Shown: piece by piece, positions 51,467 to 61,340 of the stretch
How the letters are laid out: every line of letters begins with the position of its first letter
Position numbering within the stretch: the first letter of the stretch is position 1
Source: Desulfobaculum bizertense DSM 18034
GTDB taxonomy: Bacteria; Desulfobacterota; Desulfovibrionia; Desulfovibrionales; Desulfovibrionaceae
Length of the DNA stretch: 64,000 nt
Reading direction: 5' to 3'
Assembly (NCBI RefSeq): GCF_900167065.1
Contig: NZ_FUYA01000001.1
Span: forward strand, 1 to 64,000
Made by a program: the position numbers and the translations under genes
Notes under the pieces: model-generated
Database searches by the model: none
The model's input: the letters and a program-made list of their open reading frames with translations, nothing else
Told to the model about the DNA's origin: nothing

Positions 51467-51952
51467 ATGATTCGTATTCTCGTGACCGGTGGAACACTGG
51501 ACAAGGAATATAATCAGCTTGATGGCGAGCTTGTTTTTACCAAGACGCACATCACAGACATCCTGAGGCAGGCCAAGTGCACGGCACAGGTGTCCATTGA
51601 AACCGTGATGCTCAAGGACAGCCTGCACATGAGTGATGCTGACCGTGAGTGCATTCTGGAGCGGGTGAAAGCCTGCCCGGAAGACAAGGTCGTGATAACG
51701 CACGGAACAGATACGATGCCAGAAACAGCGGCCTTTCTGGGGCAGCAGCTTTCTGGAAAAACCGTTGTCCTGCTTGGGGCGATGGTTCCGTATTCCTTTG
51801 TGAACTCCGACGCCCTGTTTAATTTGGGCTGTGCCTTTTCCGCTGTTCAGCTTTTGCCCGAAGGTGCCTACATCACCATGAATGGAAAAATCTTTTCGTG
51901 GGATAATGTGCGCAAGAATCGGCAAAAGGGAGAGTTTGAAACTCTGGACTAG
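51467..51952 (+). CDS. Short asparaginase-domain protein (161 aa)
   Basis: Only the N-terminal domain of L-asparaginase: VTGGTLDKEY (first catalytic Thr) and ITHGTDTMPETA (second catalytic Thr-Asp) are present, then GAMVPYSFVNSDALFNLG. The C-terminal domain of full enzymes (about 150 residues) is absent, and no frameshift remnant follows; a terminator lies close downstream. Stand-alone short members exist in databases and may be active as oligomers or do another reaction. GGAGG before ATG 51467. Confidence 0.85.
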   Translation: MIRILVTGGTLDKEYNQLDGELVFTKTHITDILRQAKCTAQVSIETVMLKDSLHMSDADRECILERVKACPEDKVVITHGTDTMPETAAFLGQQLSGKTVVLLGAMVPYSFVNSDALFNLGCAFSAVQLLPEGAYITMNGKIFSWDNVRKNRQKGEFETLD

Positions 51953-51969
51953 CCGTTCACAGCAAAAAA

Positions 51970-52003
51970 AAATGACGACCCGGCAGGAAACTGCCGGGTT
52001 TTT
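51970..52003 (+). terminator. Intrinsic terminator after the asparaginase gene
   Basis: ACCCGGCAG/CTGCCGGGT stem followed by a seven-T run. Confidence 0.93.
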
Positions 52004-52027
52004 TTGCGCCCAAAAGACGCGTTTTTT

Positions 52028-52045
52028 TTGACACGATTCTGTCAC
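52028..52045 (+). promoter_or_regulatory. Distal Pho box upstream of pstS
   Basis: TTGACAC-gatt-CTGTCAC, two 7-bp repeats in 11-bp phase, the PhoB consensus layout. A TATAAA hexamer lies 65 bp downstream (52111-52116). Confidence 0.75.
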
Positions 52046-52169
52046 ATTGCGGCAGTTTCTCTTGTCAGACAAGAACTTGCCCCCGACATGATTTAGACAC
52101 AAAGAGATGCTATAAAATGGGAGCGAAGCCTTTTGTTTCGGGCCTTCCCGGCAGTTTTGAAAAGTGAAT

Positions 52170-52209
52170 TTGTCACAGAGTTAGCGAATGCCTGTCACAG
52201 TGCTGTCAC
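52170..52209 (+). promoter_or_regulatory. Proximal Pho box upstream of pstS
   Basis: CTGTCAC-agtg-CTGTCAC (52192-52209) is an exact PhoB direct repeat; a further TTGTCAC unit lies two 11-bp turns upstream (52170-52176). A CATAGA hexamer (52218-52223) follows at the spacing expected for a PhoB-dependent promoter. Confidence 0.88.
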
Positions 52210-52278
52210 AGAAGGCTCATAGAACCCTCTTCAAACGTCGTGGCTGTATTTTTTTTGTAATTTTTGGAGGAAAAAATA

Positions 52279-53091
52279 ATGCGCATGAAGCATTTTGTTC
52301 TGACTGCTCTTGTGGCGTTGTCCATGGTTTCCACTGCCTTTGCTGGTAACCTGAATGTGAAAGGCTCCACCACTGTTCTGCCCATCATGCAGAAGGCTGT
52401 TGAGGCATATCAGGCAGCTCATCCAGACATGGGGATTTCTGTTTCTGGCGGCGGCTCCGGCAATGGCATCAAGGCCATCATCGACGGAACCACTGACGTG
52501 GCGATGTCTTCCCGCTTCATCAAGCAGAAGGAAGTCAAACGCGCAGTTGAAAATGGCGCATACCCCGTTCCCTTTGCCGTTGGTATCGACGCACTGCTTC
52601 CTGTTGTGCACCCCTCCAACGCAGTCAAAGACCTCACTCTTGCTCAGCTCAAGAGCATCTACAAAGGCGAAATCAAAAACTGGAAGGAACTTGGCGGCGC
52701 TGACAAGCCCATCGTTGTGATTTCCCGTGATTCCTCCTCTGGAACCTACGAGACCTGGGAAGGTCTGGTTATGAACAAGGAACGCGTTTCTCCCCGCGCT
52801 CTGCTTCAGGCGTCCAACGGTGCAGTTGTTCAGGCTGTATCCAAGAACAAAAACGCCATCGGCTACATTGGCATTGGCTATCTCAACGATTCTCTCAAGG
52901 CCCTGTCGGTCGGCGGTGTTGAAGGCAACGCAGAGACTGCCGTTTCTGGCAAGTTCCCGATTTCCCGCTCCCTGTTTGTCTTTACGCAGGGCTGGCCCAC
53001 TGGCGAAACGCAGGCTTTCATCAAGTTCCTCCTGCATCCAAAGAAAGGGCAGAAGTACGTTGGCGAAGCAGGCTACATCCCGCTGTATTAG
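52279..53091 (+). CDS. pstS: Phosphate-binding protein PstS (270 aa)
   Basis: Periplasmic phosphate receptor of the Pst transporter. Signal peptide (MKHFVLTALVALSMVSTAFA), then GSTTVLP and SGGGSGNGIKAI phosphate-binding loops, and SRDSSSGTYETW, the family anchor. Short form of PstS, as in many anaerobes. ATG at 52279 behind GGAGG. Two Pho boxes upstream; a hairpin at 53135-53163 separates it from pstC. Confidence 0.96.
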   Translation: MRMKHFVLTALVALSMVSTAFAGNLNVKGSTTVLPIMQKAVEAYQAAHPDMGISVSGGGSGNGIKAIIDGTTDVAMSSRFIKQKEVKRAVENGAYPVPFAVGIDALLPVVHPSNAVKDLTLAQLKSIYKGEIKNWKELGGADKPIVVISRDSSSGTYETWEGLVMNKERVSPRALLQASNGAVVQAVSKNKNAIGYIGIGYLNDSLKALSVGGVEGNAETAVSGKFPISRSLFVFTQGWPTGETQAFIKFLLHPKKGQKYVGEAGYIPLY

Positions 53092-53134
53092 TCAGCCTGT
53101 CTGAACGGTTTTTGCCAGAAGAAACGTTAAGAAA

Positions 53135-53163
53135 AGCGCCTCTGCCATCACGGTAGGGGCGCT
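53135..53163 (+). promoter_or_regulatory. Hairpin between pstS and pstC
   Basis: AGCGCC-tCTgCC / GGTAGgGGCGCT stem without a T-run, in the 136-bp spacer. Such hairpins commonly stabilise the binding-protein mRNA and give more PstS than permease; here that is inferred. Confidence 0.6.
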
Positions 53164-53227
53164 ATTGAGAGCATCTGATACGTGATTTTTTGGGGCAGAC
53201 GTCCCACAAAGAGGAAAAGAGACGCGT

Positions 53228-54121
53228 ATGGGTCTTCAACGAAAAAGCAGGGAAAAATTGATTCACAGGAGCTTTTTGCTCATTGCGATGACGTCAATTG
53301 TTGTCCTTGCCCTGATTGTGTTTTTTTTGTTCATGGAAGGTCTTCCCATTTTTCAGGAATACCCCGTGGCCAAATTTTTCTTTGGGCTGGAGTGGTATCC
53401 TACTTCGGACCCTGCTGATTTTGGTATTTTTACGCTGCTTGTCGGCTCCATCGCTGTCACCGTCGTCTCGTCGGTGATTGCCATTCCCCTTGGAGTCATG
53501 ACCGCTATTTATCTCGCAGAGATCGCCTCTTACCGGGTGCGTAATATCGTCAAGCCTACTGTGGAAATGCTTGCCGCCTTGCCCTCGGTCGTTATCGGCT
53601 TTTTCGGTATGGTCGTGTTTGCGCCGTTCCTGCAGGAAACCTTTAACGTCGCAACGGGCCTGAACCTGCTGAATGCCGGTGTCATGTTGGCATTTATGAG
53701 TGTCCCGACCATTTGTTCCATTTCGGAGGACGCTATTTTTAGCGTGCCCAAGGAACTCAAGGAAGCATCGCTTGCCCTTGGCGCCACGCACTGTGAAACC
53801 ATTTTTAAGGTCATTTTGCCTGCCAGCCTGTCGGGTATTTCCACGGCGGTCATTCTGGGCATGTCCCGCGCTATTGGTGAGACAATGGTCGTGCTGATGG
53901 TCGCTGGTGGTGCTGGCCTGATTCCGCTTTCGATTTTTGATCCGGTTCGTCCCATGCCCGCGTCCATTGCTGCGGAAATGGCAGAGGCCCCGTTTCGGGG
54001 GGAACACTACCATGCGCTGTTTGCGACCGGTATTGTGCTCTTTGTCTTTACGCTGCTTTTCAACATGATTGCTGACTACCTGGCTGAAAAGCACAAACAG
54101 GTCGGCGCTTCAACGCTTTAG
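53228..54121 (+). CDS. pstC: Phosphate ABC permease PstC (297 aa)
   Basis: Six membrane helices; the first follows a short basic N-terminus. Conserved EAA loop: EASLALGATHCETIFKVILPASLSGI. TVVSSVIAIPLGVMTAIYLAEIA marks the start of the permease core. Pairs with PstA. ATG at 53228 follows a purine-rich GAGGAAAAGAGA; spacing is normal. Confidence 0.96.
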   Translation: MGLQRKSREKLIHRSFLLIAMTSIVVLALIVFFLFMEGLPIFQEYPVAKFFFGLEWYPTSDPADFGIFTLLVGSIAVTVVSSVIAIPLGVMTAIYLAEIASYRVRNIVKPTVEMLAALPSVVIGFFGMVVFAPFLQETFNVATGLNLLNAGVMLAFMSVPTICSISEDAIFSVPKELKEASLALGATHCETIFKVILPASLSGISTAVILGMSRAIGETMVVLMVAGGAGLIPLSIFDPVRPMPASIAAEMAEAPFRGEHYHALFATGIVLFVFTLLFNMIADYLAEKHKQVGASTL

Positions 54122-54133
54122 GTGAGGGAACGG

Positions 54134-55051
54134 ATGAAGAAGCTTCAGCTGGTTCAAGATGAACCCTGTGGAATCCGGCAGGCGTACTGCCCAAATCCGC
54201 AACAGGGGCAGCGAGGACGCAAAGAGCGTGTCTTTTTTGCGCTTTTCCGCTCGGCTTCGGGCGTGAATGCCTTGGCCCTGTTCATCATTTGCGGATTTTT
54301 GCTCTGGAATGGTGCCCCGGCCCTGAGCTGGGAATTTTTGACGGCGTTCCCCAGAAATTCCATGACCGAGGGTGGAATTTTCCCCTGTATTGTGGGCACG
54401 CTGATTCTGTCCTTTGGCGCTATGGCCGTGGCTTTTCCGCTTGGTGTTGCCTCTGCTGTTTACCTGAATGAATACGCCAGATCCCGAAAGCTCGTGCGCT
54501 TTTTGCGCCTTGGCATCAATAACCTTGCTGGTGTGCCTTCGGTTGTATTTGGCCTCTTTGGGCTGGCTTTTTTTGTGACCGTCCTGAAAATGGGCGTCAG
54601 CATTGTATCTGGCGTACTGACCCTTGCGGTTCTGGTTTTGCCTGTCATCATTGGCACGGCCGAAGAAGCCCTGCGCAATGTGCCGAGCACCTATCGTGAA
54701 GCCTCGCTTGGCCTTGGAGCGACCCGCTGGCAGACCATTCGAAGCGTGGTGCTTCCTGCGGCGTTTCCGGGGATGCTGACCGGGGCTATTCTGGCCCTGT
54801 CGCGTGCTGCGGGAGAAACCGCAGCCATCATGTTCACTTCTGCCGTGTTCTATACGCCAAAGCTTCCGAATTCGATTTTTGGTGAAGTCATGGCGCTGCC
54901 ATATCATGTGTATGTTTTGGCTACGGCAGGAACGGAAATCGAAAAAACGCGGCCGCTCCAGTACGGAACAGCGCTTGTGCTGGTTTTGCTGGTTCTTGGA
55001 ATGAATCTGTTTGCCATTTGGCTTCGGGCCAGACTGCAGAAGAAGCTTTAG
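54134..55051 (+). CDS. pstA: Phosphate ABC permease PstA (305 aa)
   Basis: Six membrane helices with the EAA loop EASLGLGATRWQTIRSVVLPAAFPGM. Second half of the Pst channel. ATG at 54134 preferred, with GAGGGA just upstream; an in-frame GTG at 54122 directly after the pstC stop has no ribosome site. The N-terminal 25 residues are soluble and variable. Confidence 0.95.
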   Translation: MKKLQLVQDEPCGIRQAYCPNPQQGQRGRKERVFFALFRSASGVNALALFIICGFLLWNGAPALSWEFLTAFPRNSMTEGGIFPCIVGTLILSFGAMAVAFPLGVASAVYLNEYARSRKLVRFLRLGINNLAGVPSVVFGLFGLAFFVTVLKMGVSIVSGVLTLAVLVLPVIIGTAEEALRNVPSTYREASLGLGATRWQTIRSVVLPAAFPGMLTGAILALSRAAGETAAIMFTSAVFYTPKLPNSIFGEVMALPYHVYVLATAGTEIEKTRPLQYGTALVLVLLVLGMNLFAIWLRARLQKKL

Positions 55052-55239
55052 CTGCGGGCAGAGGTCGGAGACGATGTTTCAGCCGTACCGCCTCGTATTG
55101 ATTTTTTGGGAAAATGCCTGCCTTTTCCGGCTTTTCCCTGCGACTCGAACTGTGTAACATGCTGGATGATCAGAAAAGAATATGTATCCTGTGGGAAACT
55201 GCATCAGCCTTTATGTTTCATGAATAATCGGGAGAAAAC

Positions 55240-55923
55240 ATGTCAACAGAAAGCATTCTGATAGTTGAAGACGATGAAGATATCCTCCAGCTTCTGTCGT
55301 TCAATTTTGAATCCGCTGACTTTCTCGTACATACGGCCACAGATGGTCGTGACGGACTTGCAAAGGCTCGCGAACATCATCCCGATCTGGTTCTTCTCGA
55401 TCTGATGCTGCCGGGCATGGACGGCTTTGCCGTGTGCCGTGAGCTGAAACGGGGCAGTGACACCTCGGAGATTCCGGTCATCATGCTGACCGCCCGGGGG
55501 GAAGAAGTGGACCGTATTGTGGGGCTGGAGCTTGGTGCTGACGACTATGTTGTCAAACCATTCAGTTTTCGTGAGCTGATGCTCCGGGTTCGGGCTGTAT
55601 TGCGCCGTTCCAAGGGAACTGCCCCGGTGCGCTCCACGCTGGAGCGTGAGGGCCTGCGCATCGATCTGGAGGCTCACCGGGTCGACATTGATGGACAGGA
55701 AGTGATTTTGACCGCGACGGAATTCAAGCTCCTGTCCGATCTGGTTCAGAGTAGCCCCCGGGTCCGCACCCGCGATCAGCTTCTTTCTTCGGTCTGGGGC
55801 TATGAGTTTGAGGGCTATGCCAGAACGGTTGATACGCATGTCCGCCGTCTGCGTCAGAAGCTTGGGAGCAAGGCTGATCTGGTCGAAACCGTGCGTGGAG
55901 TTGGCTACCGCTTCAAGGAGTAA
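55240..55923 (+). CDS. phoB: Phosphate regulon response regulator PhoB (227 aa)
   Basis: Receiver with D54 (LVLLDLMLPGMDGF) and C-terminal OmpR-type winged helix (TATEFKLLSDLVQSSPRVRTRDQLL, then YARTVDTHVRRLRQKLG). Binds Pho boxes such as those near 52200 and 61355. GGGAG before ATG. 188-bp spacer from pstA without a clear Pho box; its stop overlaps the phoR ribosome site. Confidence 0.95.
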   Translation: MSTESILIVEDDEDILQLLSFNFESADFLVHTATDGRDGLAKAREHHPDLVLLDLMLPGMDGFAVCRELKRGSDTSEIPVIMLTARGEEVDRIVGLELGADDYVVKPFSFRELMLRVRAVLRRSKGTAPVRSTLEREGLRIDLEAHRVDIDGQEVILTATEFKLLSDLVQSSPRVRTRDQLLSSVWGYEFEGYARTVDTHVRRLRQKLGSKADLVETVRGVGYRFKE

Positions 55924-55926
55924 GCT

Positions 55927-57756
55927 GTGTCGGGTTTTTCGTTTCGTACACGTCTCCAGTTTTCCTTTTTTATTGTTGTTTTTATTTCGCTGCTTTTGCC
56001 TGCGCTCTACGCAAAAATGATTTTTCAGGGCGATGTGCTGAAAGGGGCAGAAATGAGCGCAGAGCGGGAATTGCGCCTTGCCCGTCAGCTTGTGCTGGCG
56101 CATGGAAATTTTGCAAGCGAGGCAGAGATGCAGCGCTGGCTCAATACCCTTGGCGCTCAGCTTGATGTGCGTATGACCTACGTCAGTCGTGGCGGGCGGG
56201 TGATTGCTGATTCTGCGGTGACTCCTGAGGAACTGGGAGATTTGGAAAACCACGCCATGCGTCCTGAGTTTTTGCAGGCAGAAAAAGATCAGTACGGGCT
56301 GAGCGTTCGCTACAGCTCGACACTTGAGCGGAAGCTTATTTATGCCGCGACACGGATTGACGGGGTGCAGGGGGTGCCAGAGGGCATGCTCCGGCTGGCA
56401 ATTCCTTTTGCGGATGTGCAGGACCGCCTGACCCGGCTCCAGAAAAATGCTCTTGTTGTTTTGGCTATTGCCCTTGTTCTGGCCTTTGTGCTGAGTCTGG
56501 TTCTGTCCCGCTATCTTGCCCGGTCCATGACTGGAATGATTGATGTGGCCAAGGCCATTGGTGACGGGGACTACCAAAAGCGTCTTCGGGTTTTTCCGGG
56601 GCGCGAGTTCCGGGAGCTTGGCACGTCCATCAATCAGATGGCGGAGTCTATTGAAAAGCATGTTGAAACCATTCGCAGCCAGTCGCATGAGTTTGAGGCC
56701 ATTCTCAACGGTATGCACGAAGGCGTGATGGTCCTGAACAAAGAGGGCAGAATCTCTACTGTGAACCCCGCCCTTGCCCGCATTTTCCCCAAGACGGAGA
56801 ATTTTGTGGACCTTCGGCCTCTGGAAATTGTGCTTTCACCAGAACTTCAGCAGACCTGTGACAGGGCGCTGGATTCCCGGGTGCCAGAGAACTTTTTCTC
56901 GCTCCAGATTGAGCCGGAACGTGGACGCATTTATGACGTGGCCGTGGTTCGTCTCCAGTCAGAAAATATGGAGCTTGGTGCCATTGTGGTGTTCCACGAC
57001 ATCAGCGAGCTAAAACGTCTGGAACAGGTGCGACGCGATTTTGTGGCGAATGTGTCCCACGAGCTTCGGACGCCCCTGACGACGATCAGAGGCTATTCCG
57101 AAACACTGGTCGATAACAATATGGCCATGAATCCTCAGGCAGAACGCTTTTTGGAAATTATTCTGCGCAACGCCGATCACATGGCAAAAATGGTCGACGA
57201 TCTTATGAGCCTTGCGCGGCTTGAAGATGGAAGGGAATCTTTCCAGATTCAAAGTATTGATGTGCTGAACGCCGCACGCGAAGCCATTCGGACCTGTGAG
57301 CCTCTGGCCCAGAGGGCGGAGATTGATTTCTCTTTGAATTTCCCGGCCGAAGGGCTGCGGGCCGAAGCTGACTTTGACCGCATTGTGCAGGTGTTTAGAA
57401 ATCTTTTTGAAAACGCTATCCGCTATAGTCCCCTTGGAGAGTGCATAGAGGTTTCTGGCGCATCCTGTGGTGATGGGTTTTTGATGCTGAGTGTGCAGGA
57501 CTTTGGTCCGGGTGTGCCGCAGGAAGACCGTGAGCGGGTGTTTGAGCGCTTTTATCGGGTAGAAAAGCACAGAACGAAAAAAGGAACGGACAACGGTTCG
57601 ACAGGGCTTGGACTTGCCATTTGCCGACATATTGTCGAGCGGCATGGTGGTGTTATTCGCACCACAACCCGGCTGGATGGAAAGGGGGGGGCGCGTTTTG
57701 AGTTTACTCTGCGCGAGGCCCGTCCAGAAATGCATCACGAAACGACACAGTCCTGA
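55927..57756 (+). CDS. phoR: Phosphate regulon sensor kinase PhoR (609 aa)
   Basis: TM1 about 12-29, extracytoplasmic domain about 30-173, TM2 about 174-193, HAMP, PAS domain about 255-365, H378 in [11 protein letters not shown], ATPase domain with GxG motifs ([10 protein letters not shown]). Larger than E. coli PhoR because of the periplasmic domain, as common outside enterics. Starts with GTG at 55927; AAGGAG covers the phoB stop. 13 nt before pstB. Confidence 0.95.
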   Translation: MSGFSFRTRLQFSFFIVVFISLLLPALYAKMIFQGDVLKGAEMSAERELRLARQLVLAHGNFASEAEMQRWLNTLGAQLDVRMTYVSRGGRVIADSAVTPEELGDLENHAMRPEFLQAEKDQYGLSVRYSSTLERKLIYAATRIDGVQGVPEGMLRLAIPFADVQDRLTRLQKNALVVLAIALVLAFVLSLVLSRYLARSMTGMIDVAKAIGDGDYQKRLRVFPGREFRELGTSINQMAESIEKHVETIRSQSHEFEAILNGMHEGVMVLNKEGRISTVNPALARIFPKTENFVDLRPLEIVLSPELQQTCDRALDSRVPENFFSLQIEPERGRIYDVAVVRLQSENMELGAIVVFHDISELKRLEQVRRDFVANVSHELRTPLTTIRGYSETLVDNNMAMNPQAERFLEIILRNADHMAKMVDDLMSLARLEDGRESFQIQSIDVLNAAREAIRTCEPLAQRAEIDFSLNFPAEGLRAEADFDRIVQVFRNLFENAIRYSPLGECIEVSGASCGDGFLMLSVQDFGPGVPQEDRERVFERFYRVEKHRTKKGTDNGSTGLGLAICRHIVERHGGVIRTTTRLDGKGGARFEFTLREARPEMHHETTQS

Positions 57757-57769
57757 CAGGAACGAGCTT

Positions 57770-58528
57770 ATGACTCAGTATAAAATGGCCGCATCTGGTC
57801 TTGATTTTTATTATGGCGATTTTAAGGCGCTCAAGGATATTTCCCTGAACTTTGTGGAAAAGGAAGTCACAGCGCTTATTGGCCCTTCTGGCTGCGGAAA
57901 AAGTACCTTTTTACGTTGTCTGAACCGCATGAATGATCTCATTCCCGGCACCAGGGTTGATGGGCTGGTCGCACTTGATGGCGAGGATATTTATGACGCC
58001 AGACTTGATGTGGTCGAGCTGCGCCGCCGGGTTGGAATGGTGTTTCAGAAGCCTAATCCGTTCCCAAAAACAATTTTTGAAAATGTGGCATACGGGCTGC
58101 GCGTAAATGGCTGGACCGACAAGGCGGCCATTGCGGAGCGGGTGGAGGAGAGTCTCCAGCATGCTGCACTGTTCAATGAAGTGAAAGACCGTCTTCACAG
58201 CTCTGCCCTGGGCCTCTCTGGTGGCCAGCAGCAGCGTTTGTGCATTGCCCGTGCCCTTGCTGTTCGGCCGGAAGTTTTGCTGATGGATGAGCCTGCCAGT
58301 GCGCTTGACCCCATCGCGACCCAGAAGATTGAGGAACTGATTCATGTGCTCAAGGATGAACTGACCATCATCATCGTGACGCACAATATGCAGCAGGCAG
58401 CGCGTGTTTCTGATGTGACCGCATTTTTCTACATGGGAGAGCTGATCGAATCGGCACCGACCAAGACCATGTTCACCCGTCCAGAGAAAAAGCAGACCGA
58501 GGACTACATAACCGGCCGCTTTGGCTAA
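57770..58528 (+). CDS. pstB: Phosphate ABC transporter ATPase PstB (252 aa)
   Basis: Walker [10 protein letters not shown], signature [15 protein letters not shown], Walker [16 protein letters not shown]. Powers PstSCA. ATG at 57770 fits the PstB start ([18 protein letters not shown]); upstream codons in frame overlap phoR. Its position after phoBR, away from pstCA, is unusual. Confidence 0.97.
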   Translation: MTQYKMAASGLDFYYGDFKALKDISLNFVEKEVTALIGPSGCGKSTFLRCLNRMNDLIPGTRVDGLVALDGEDIYDARLDVVELRRRVGMVFQKPNPFPKTIFENVAYGLRVNGWTDKAAIAERVEESLQHAALFNEVKDRLHSSALGLSGGQQQRLCIARALAVRPEVLLMDEPASALDPIATQKIEELIHVLKDELTIIIVTHNMQQAARVSDVTAFFYMGELIESAPTKTMFTRPEKKQTEDYITGRFG

Positions 58529-58539
58529 GAGAGATTTGT

Positions 58540-59208
58540 ATGATTCAGGAAAGACATTTTCACCGCCAGCTCGACGAGCTGCGGATGCTGGCCCTTGAGA
58601 TGGCAGCATATACGGAGCGGGCCGTAGCCTCGGCTTGCGAGGCTCTGCTGACGCTGGACCGTGAAGCCGCAGAACGCGTGATTGAGAATGACAGCATCAT
58701 TAACAACATGGAAATGAAGATTGATGAAATGTCCATCGGGCTTCTGGCGCTGGATTCGCCAATGGCCCGTGACCTGCGCTTTATTACAGGTGTGCGCCGG
58801 ACAATCATTGATCTGGAGCGGCTCGGTGACGAGGCTGTGAACATTGCCGAGAAAACGCGGTACCTGAGCAAGACAGAGGGCAAGGCGCATCCGCCAATGC
58901 TGGAAGAGCTTGTTAGCGTGGTGCTGGACATGCTCAAGGTCGCTATTGAGGCCTTCCGCGAGGAGAACGTGGACAAGGCGGGTGACGTTTGTAAGATGGA
59001 CGAAACCGCTGACGAGCTGAATGTTCGGATTCTCAGGCAGACAATGGCAAGCATGGTGGCAGAGGCCACAGACGTGTCGCGCTCCGTTAATACCATTTTG
59101 GCTGCACGTCACCTTGAGCGGGTCGGCGATCTGTCCACCAACATTGGTGAAACCGTGGTCTTTATCAACAAGGGCCTGAATATCAAGCACCGCTGCCACA
59201 AATCATAA
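58540..59208 (+). CDS. phoU: Phosphate uptake regulator PhoU (222 aa)
   Basis: Two three-helix PhoU repeats with metal-binding ExxxD pattern (LERLGDEAVNIAEK and LERVGDLSTNIGET). Links Pst activity to PhoR so that PhoB is off when phosphate is plentiful. 11 nt after pstB, last gene of the operon, followed by a strong terminator. Confidence 0.96.
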   Translation: MIQERHFHRQLDELRMLALEMAAYTERAVASACEALLTLDREAAERVIENDSIINNMEMKIDEMSIGLLALDSPMARDLRFITGVRRTIIDLERLGDEAVNIAEKTRYLSKTEGKAHPPMLEELVSVVLDMLKVAIEAFREENVDKAGDVCKMDETADELNVRILRQTMASMVAEATDVSRSVNTILAARHLERVGDLSTNIGETVVFINKGLNIKHRCHKS

Positions 59209-59266
59209 TGTGCTTTTCTGTGGGCTGGCGGGTTCCTCTTTCTCTGCCTGCTCCCAGAAAACACAA

Positions 59267-59301
59267 AAGCCCCCATACCACAGGATGGGGGCTTTTTTTG
59301 T
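59267..59301. terminator. Terminator between phoU and the DUF47 gene
   Basis: AAAGCCCCCAT/ATGGGGGCTTT stem and seven T on the plus strand; the A-run on the other side lets it also stop minus-strand transcripts. Confidence 0.93.
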
Positions 59302-59314
59302 GAAATGCTCCGTG

Positions 59315-59983
59315 CTAGCGGGCAATCATCGAGCGCAGAATATCTGCGCAATTCTCGGTATTGTGTGCCATACCGTGAAGTTTTTCTACAAAATGGAAGA
59401 GCTGGTAAATATCTTTAAAGTCCATGTCTTCATTGTAGATTTCAGAAATGAGCTTGTTCTTGGCCTTAAAAATGGCGTGACGCTTCTTTCTGATGGCCCA
59501 GAACTGGTCCTTGGTGCCGCGTCGGTCAAGATGCTCAGTGTAGAGCAGACCCAGCGTCGCCTTGAGGGCAGGTCCAAGCATGTCAGTCAGGGTGTCAACG
59601 TCATCAATGAGGTCAATGATCTTCCGCTGATACTTGGGCGGAATGCTCACAGGGCGCATGGCAAGCCACTGCATGGCTTCCTGCGCATCATCAAGGACAT
59701 TGTCCTGAGCCTTGGTGTAGTTCAGGAACAGAGTCTTGTCGACAGGCATGAACAGACCGCGCGGCAGGTGGTTACGAATCCTGCGCTTGATGAGGTCAGC
59801 CTGATTTTCAATGTGATCTATCTGCTTCGTGAGTTCCATGAACTCACGGCATGCACCACCAGCGACATAGCACTCCATAGAGTCCTTCACCAGTTCGGTG
59901 CACTCGTGGATTTTTTCATAGTGATCCACCAGCCCATCGAGAGGGCTGCGGGACGCAAGCAGTCCAAAGAGCGGCAAACGCAT
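59315..59983 (-). CDS. DUF47 PhoU-like partner of Pit (222 aa)
   Basis: All-helical PhoU-related protein of the DUF47 (TIGR00153) group, usually encoded beside pit genes and thought to regulate them. Start MRLPLFGLLASRSPLDGLVDHYEKI and the centre DDAQEAMQWLAMRP are typical. AAGGAGG before ATG. 44 nt after pit on the same strand, so co-transcribed from the Pho box at 61341-61369. Confidence 0.92.
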   Translation of the reverse strand: MRLPLFGLLASRSPLDGLVDHYEKIHECTELVKDSMECYVAGGACREFMELTKQIDHIENQADLIKRRIRNHLPRGLFMPVDKTLFLNYTKAQDNVLDDAQEAMQWLAMRPVSIPPKYQRKIIDLIDDVDTLTDMLGPALKATLGLLYTEHLDRRGTKDQFWAIRKKRHAIFKAKNKLISEIYNEDMDFKDIYQLFHFVEKLHGMAHNTENCADILRSMIAR

Positions 59984-60027
59984 CGGGGTCCTCCTTGTTC
60001 CTCAAAGTGAGGTATGGGCGTAATATA

Positions 60028-61263
60028 TCAATAAAACGACCACTTTAAAATCTGAAAAATAACGATAGATGTAAACGCGGCAATCGGAACAGTCAGAAGC
60101 CAGTAGACCACGATTTTGCCGAGTACGCTAAAGTCAACCGCCTTGAAGCCTCGGGCGAGTCCGACACCTGTAACCGCGCCAACAGTGGCGTGTGTGGTAG
60201 AAACAGGCAGGCCCAGCTTGGATGCAACAAGAACAGTGGTTGCAGCGGCAAAATCGACCGCAAAACCACGTGTATTTGTCAGCGTAGTGATTTTTTCGCC
60301 AACCGTCGACATAACTCGATGCCCTAAAACGCAAATACCAAGGGCAATACCAGCGCCACCCACTGCCAGAAGCCAGATTGGTACTTCTGCCTGAGTCAGG
60401 AAAGAGTGGTGTTTTGCCAGCACGTAAATGGCGGCAATAGGGCCAATGGCGTTGGCGACGTCGTTTGCGCCCTGGGACAGGGCTACATAACAGGAGGTAA
60501 AAATCTGGAGGCGGCGGAAAATTGTTTCGACACCTTCGACGCTTTCTTCAACCTTGACCGCGATACGGGTCACCATGATTTTGCCAGCGATCCAGGCCAG
60601 AATCGTCAAAAGAGCGACAAGGGCAGTGGATTCATAGACTGACAGAGAAAGCTGTTTGCCGACGGGAGTCTTGAAAAGGAATGAGAATCCGACCAAAACC
60701 ATCGTGAACGCCATCCAGCGTGGACCCCAGATTTTGGCCTGTTTGATAAACCGCTTGCGCATAAAAATCTTTTTGCGGATCTGCGAAAAGATAAAAAAGG
60801 CAATTCCTGCGGCAAGAAATGGCGAAATAATCCAGGAACAGACCACACCGACAAGCTTCATCCAGTTGACGACACTCGGGCCAGCGGCAACAAGACCAAA
60901 GCCCAGAATGGAGCCAACAATAGAGTGTGTTGACGAGACCGGGAGCGCGGTGAGTGTGGCGATGAGGACCCAGAGGGCTGCAGCTATCAGCGCGGCAAAC
61001 ATACCGATCATGATGAGCTTGGGGTCGCCAATAACATTGGCGTTGATGATGCCCTTACTGACCGTCGCGGTCACGTGGGAACCAAGGAAAACAGCACCAA
61101 CAAAGTTGAGTCCACCGGCGATGAAAACCGCCTGTTTTACCGTGATGGCACGGGCACCTACAGCAGACGCCATAGAGTTTGCGACATCGTTGGCGCCAAG
61201 GTTAAAGGCCATCAGAAATCCTGCCCCAAGGGACAGGATATAAAAAAGGTCATAAATGTCCAT
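60028..61263 (-). CDS. pit: Inorganic phosphate transporter, PiT family (411 aa)
   Basis: Low-affinity phosphate symporter. Two inverted repeats with the PiT signatures GANDVANSMASAVGA and GANDVANAIGPIAA; about eleven helices, polar loop in the middle. Usually constitutive in enterobacteria, yet here a three-unit Pho box lies upstream. AAGGAAGAG before ATG. Convergent with the pst operon. Confidence 0.96.
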   Translation of the reverse strand: MDIYDLFYILSLGAGFLMAFNLGANDVANSMASAVGARAITVKQAVFIAGGLNFVGAVFLGSHVTATVSKGIINANVIGDPKLIMIGMFAALIAAALWVLIATLTALPVSSTHSIVGSILGFGLVAAGPSVVNWMKLVGVVCSWIISPFLAAGIAFFIFSQIRKKIFMRKRFIKQAKIWGPRWMAFTMVLVGFSFLFKTPVGKQLSLSVYESTALVALLTILAWIAGKIMVTRIAVKVEESVEGVETIFRRLQIFTSCYVALSQGANDVANAIGPIAAIYVLAKHHSFLTQAEVPIWLLAVGGAGIALGICVLGHRVMSTVGEKITTLTNTRGFAVDFAAATTVLVASKLGLPVSTTHATVGAVTGVGLARGFKAVDFSVLGKIVVYWLLTVPIAAFTSIVIFQILKWSFY

Positions 61264-61340
61264 CTGCTCTTCCTTGAGACACTGTGTGACGAAAAAGCTG
61301 CACTGCGATGGGCAGTGCTGTGAGCGGCTGCGAGCGATAT

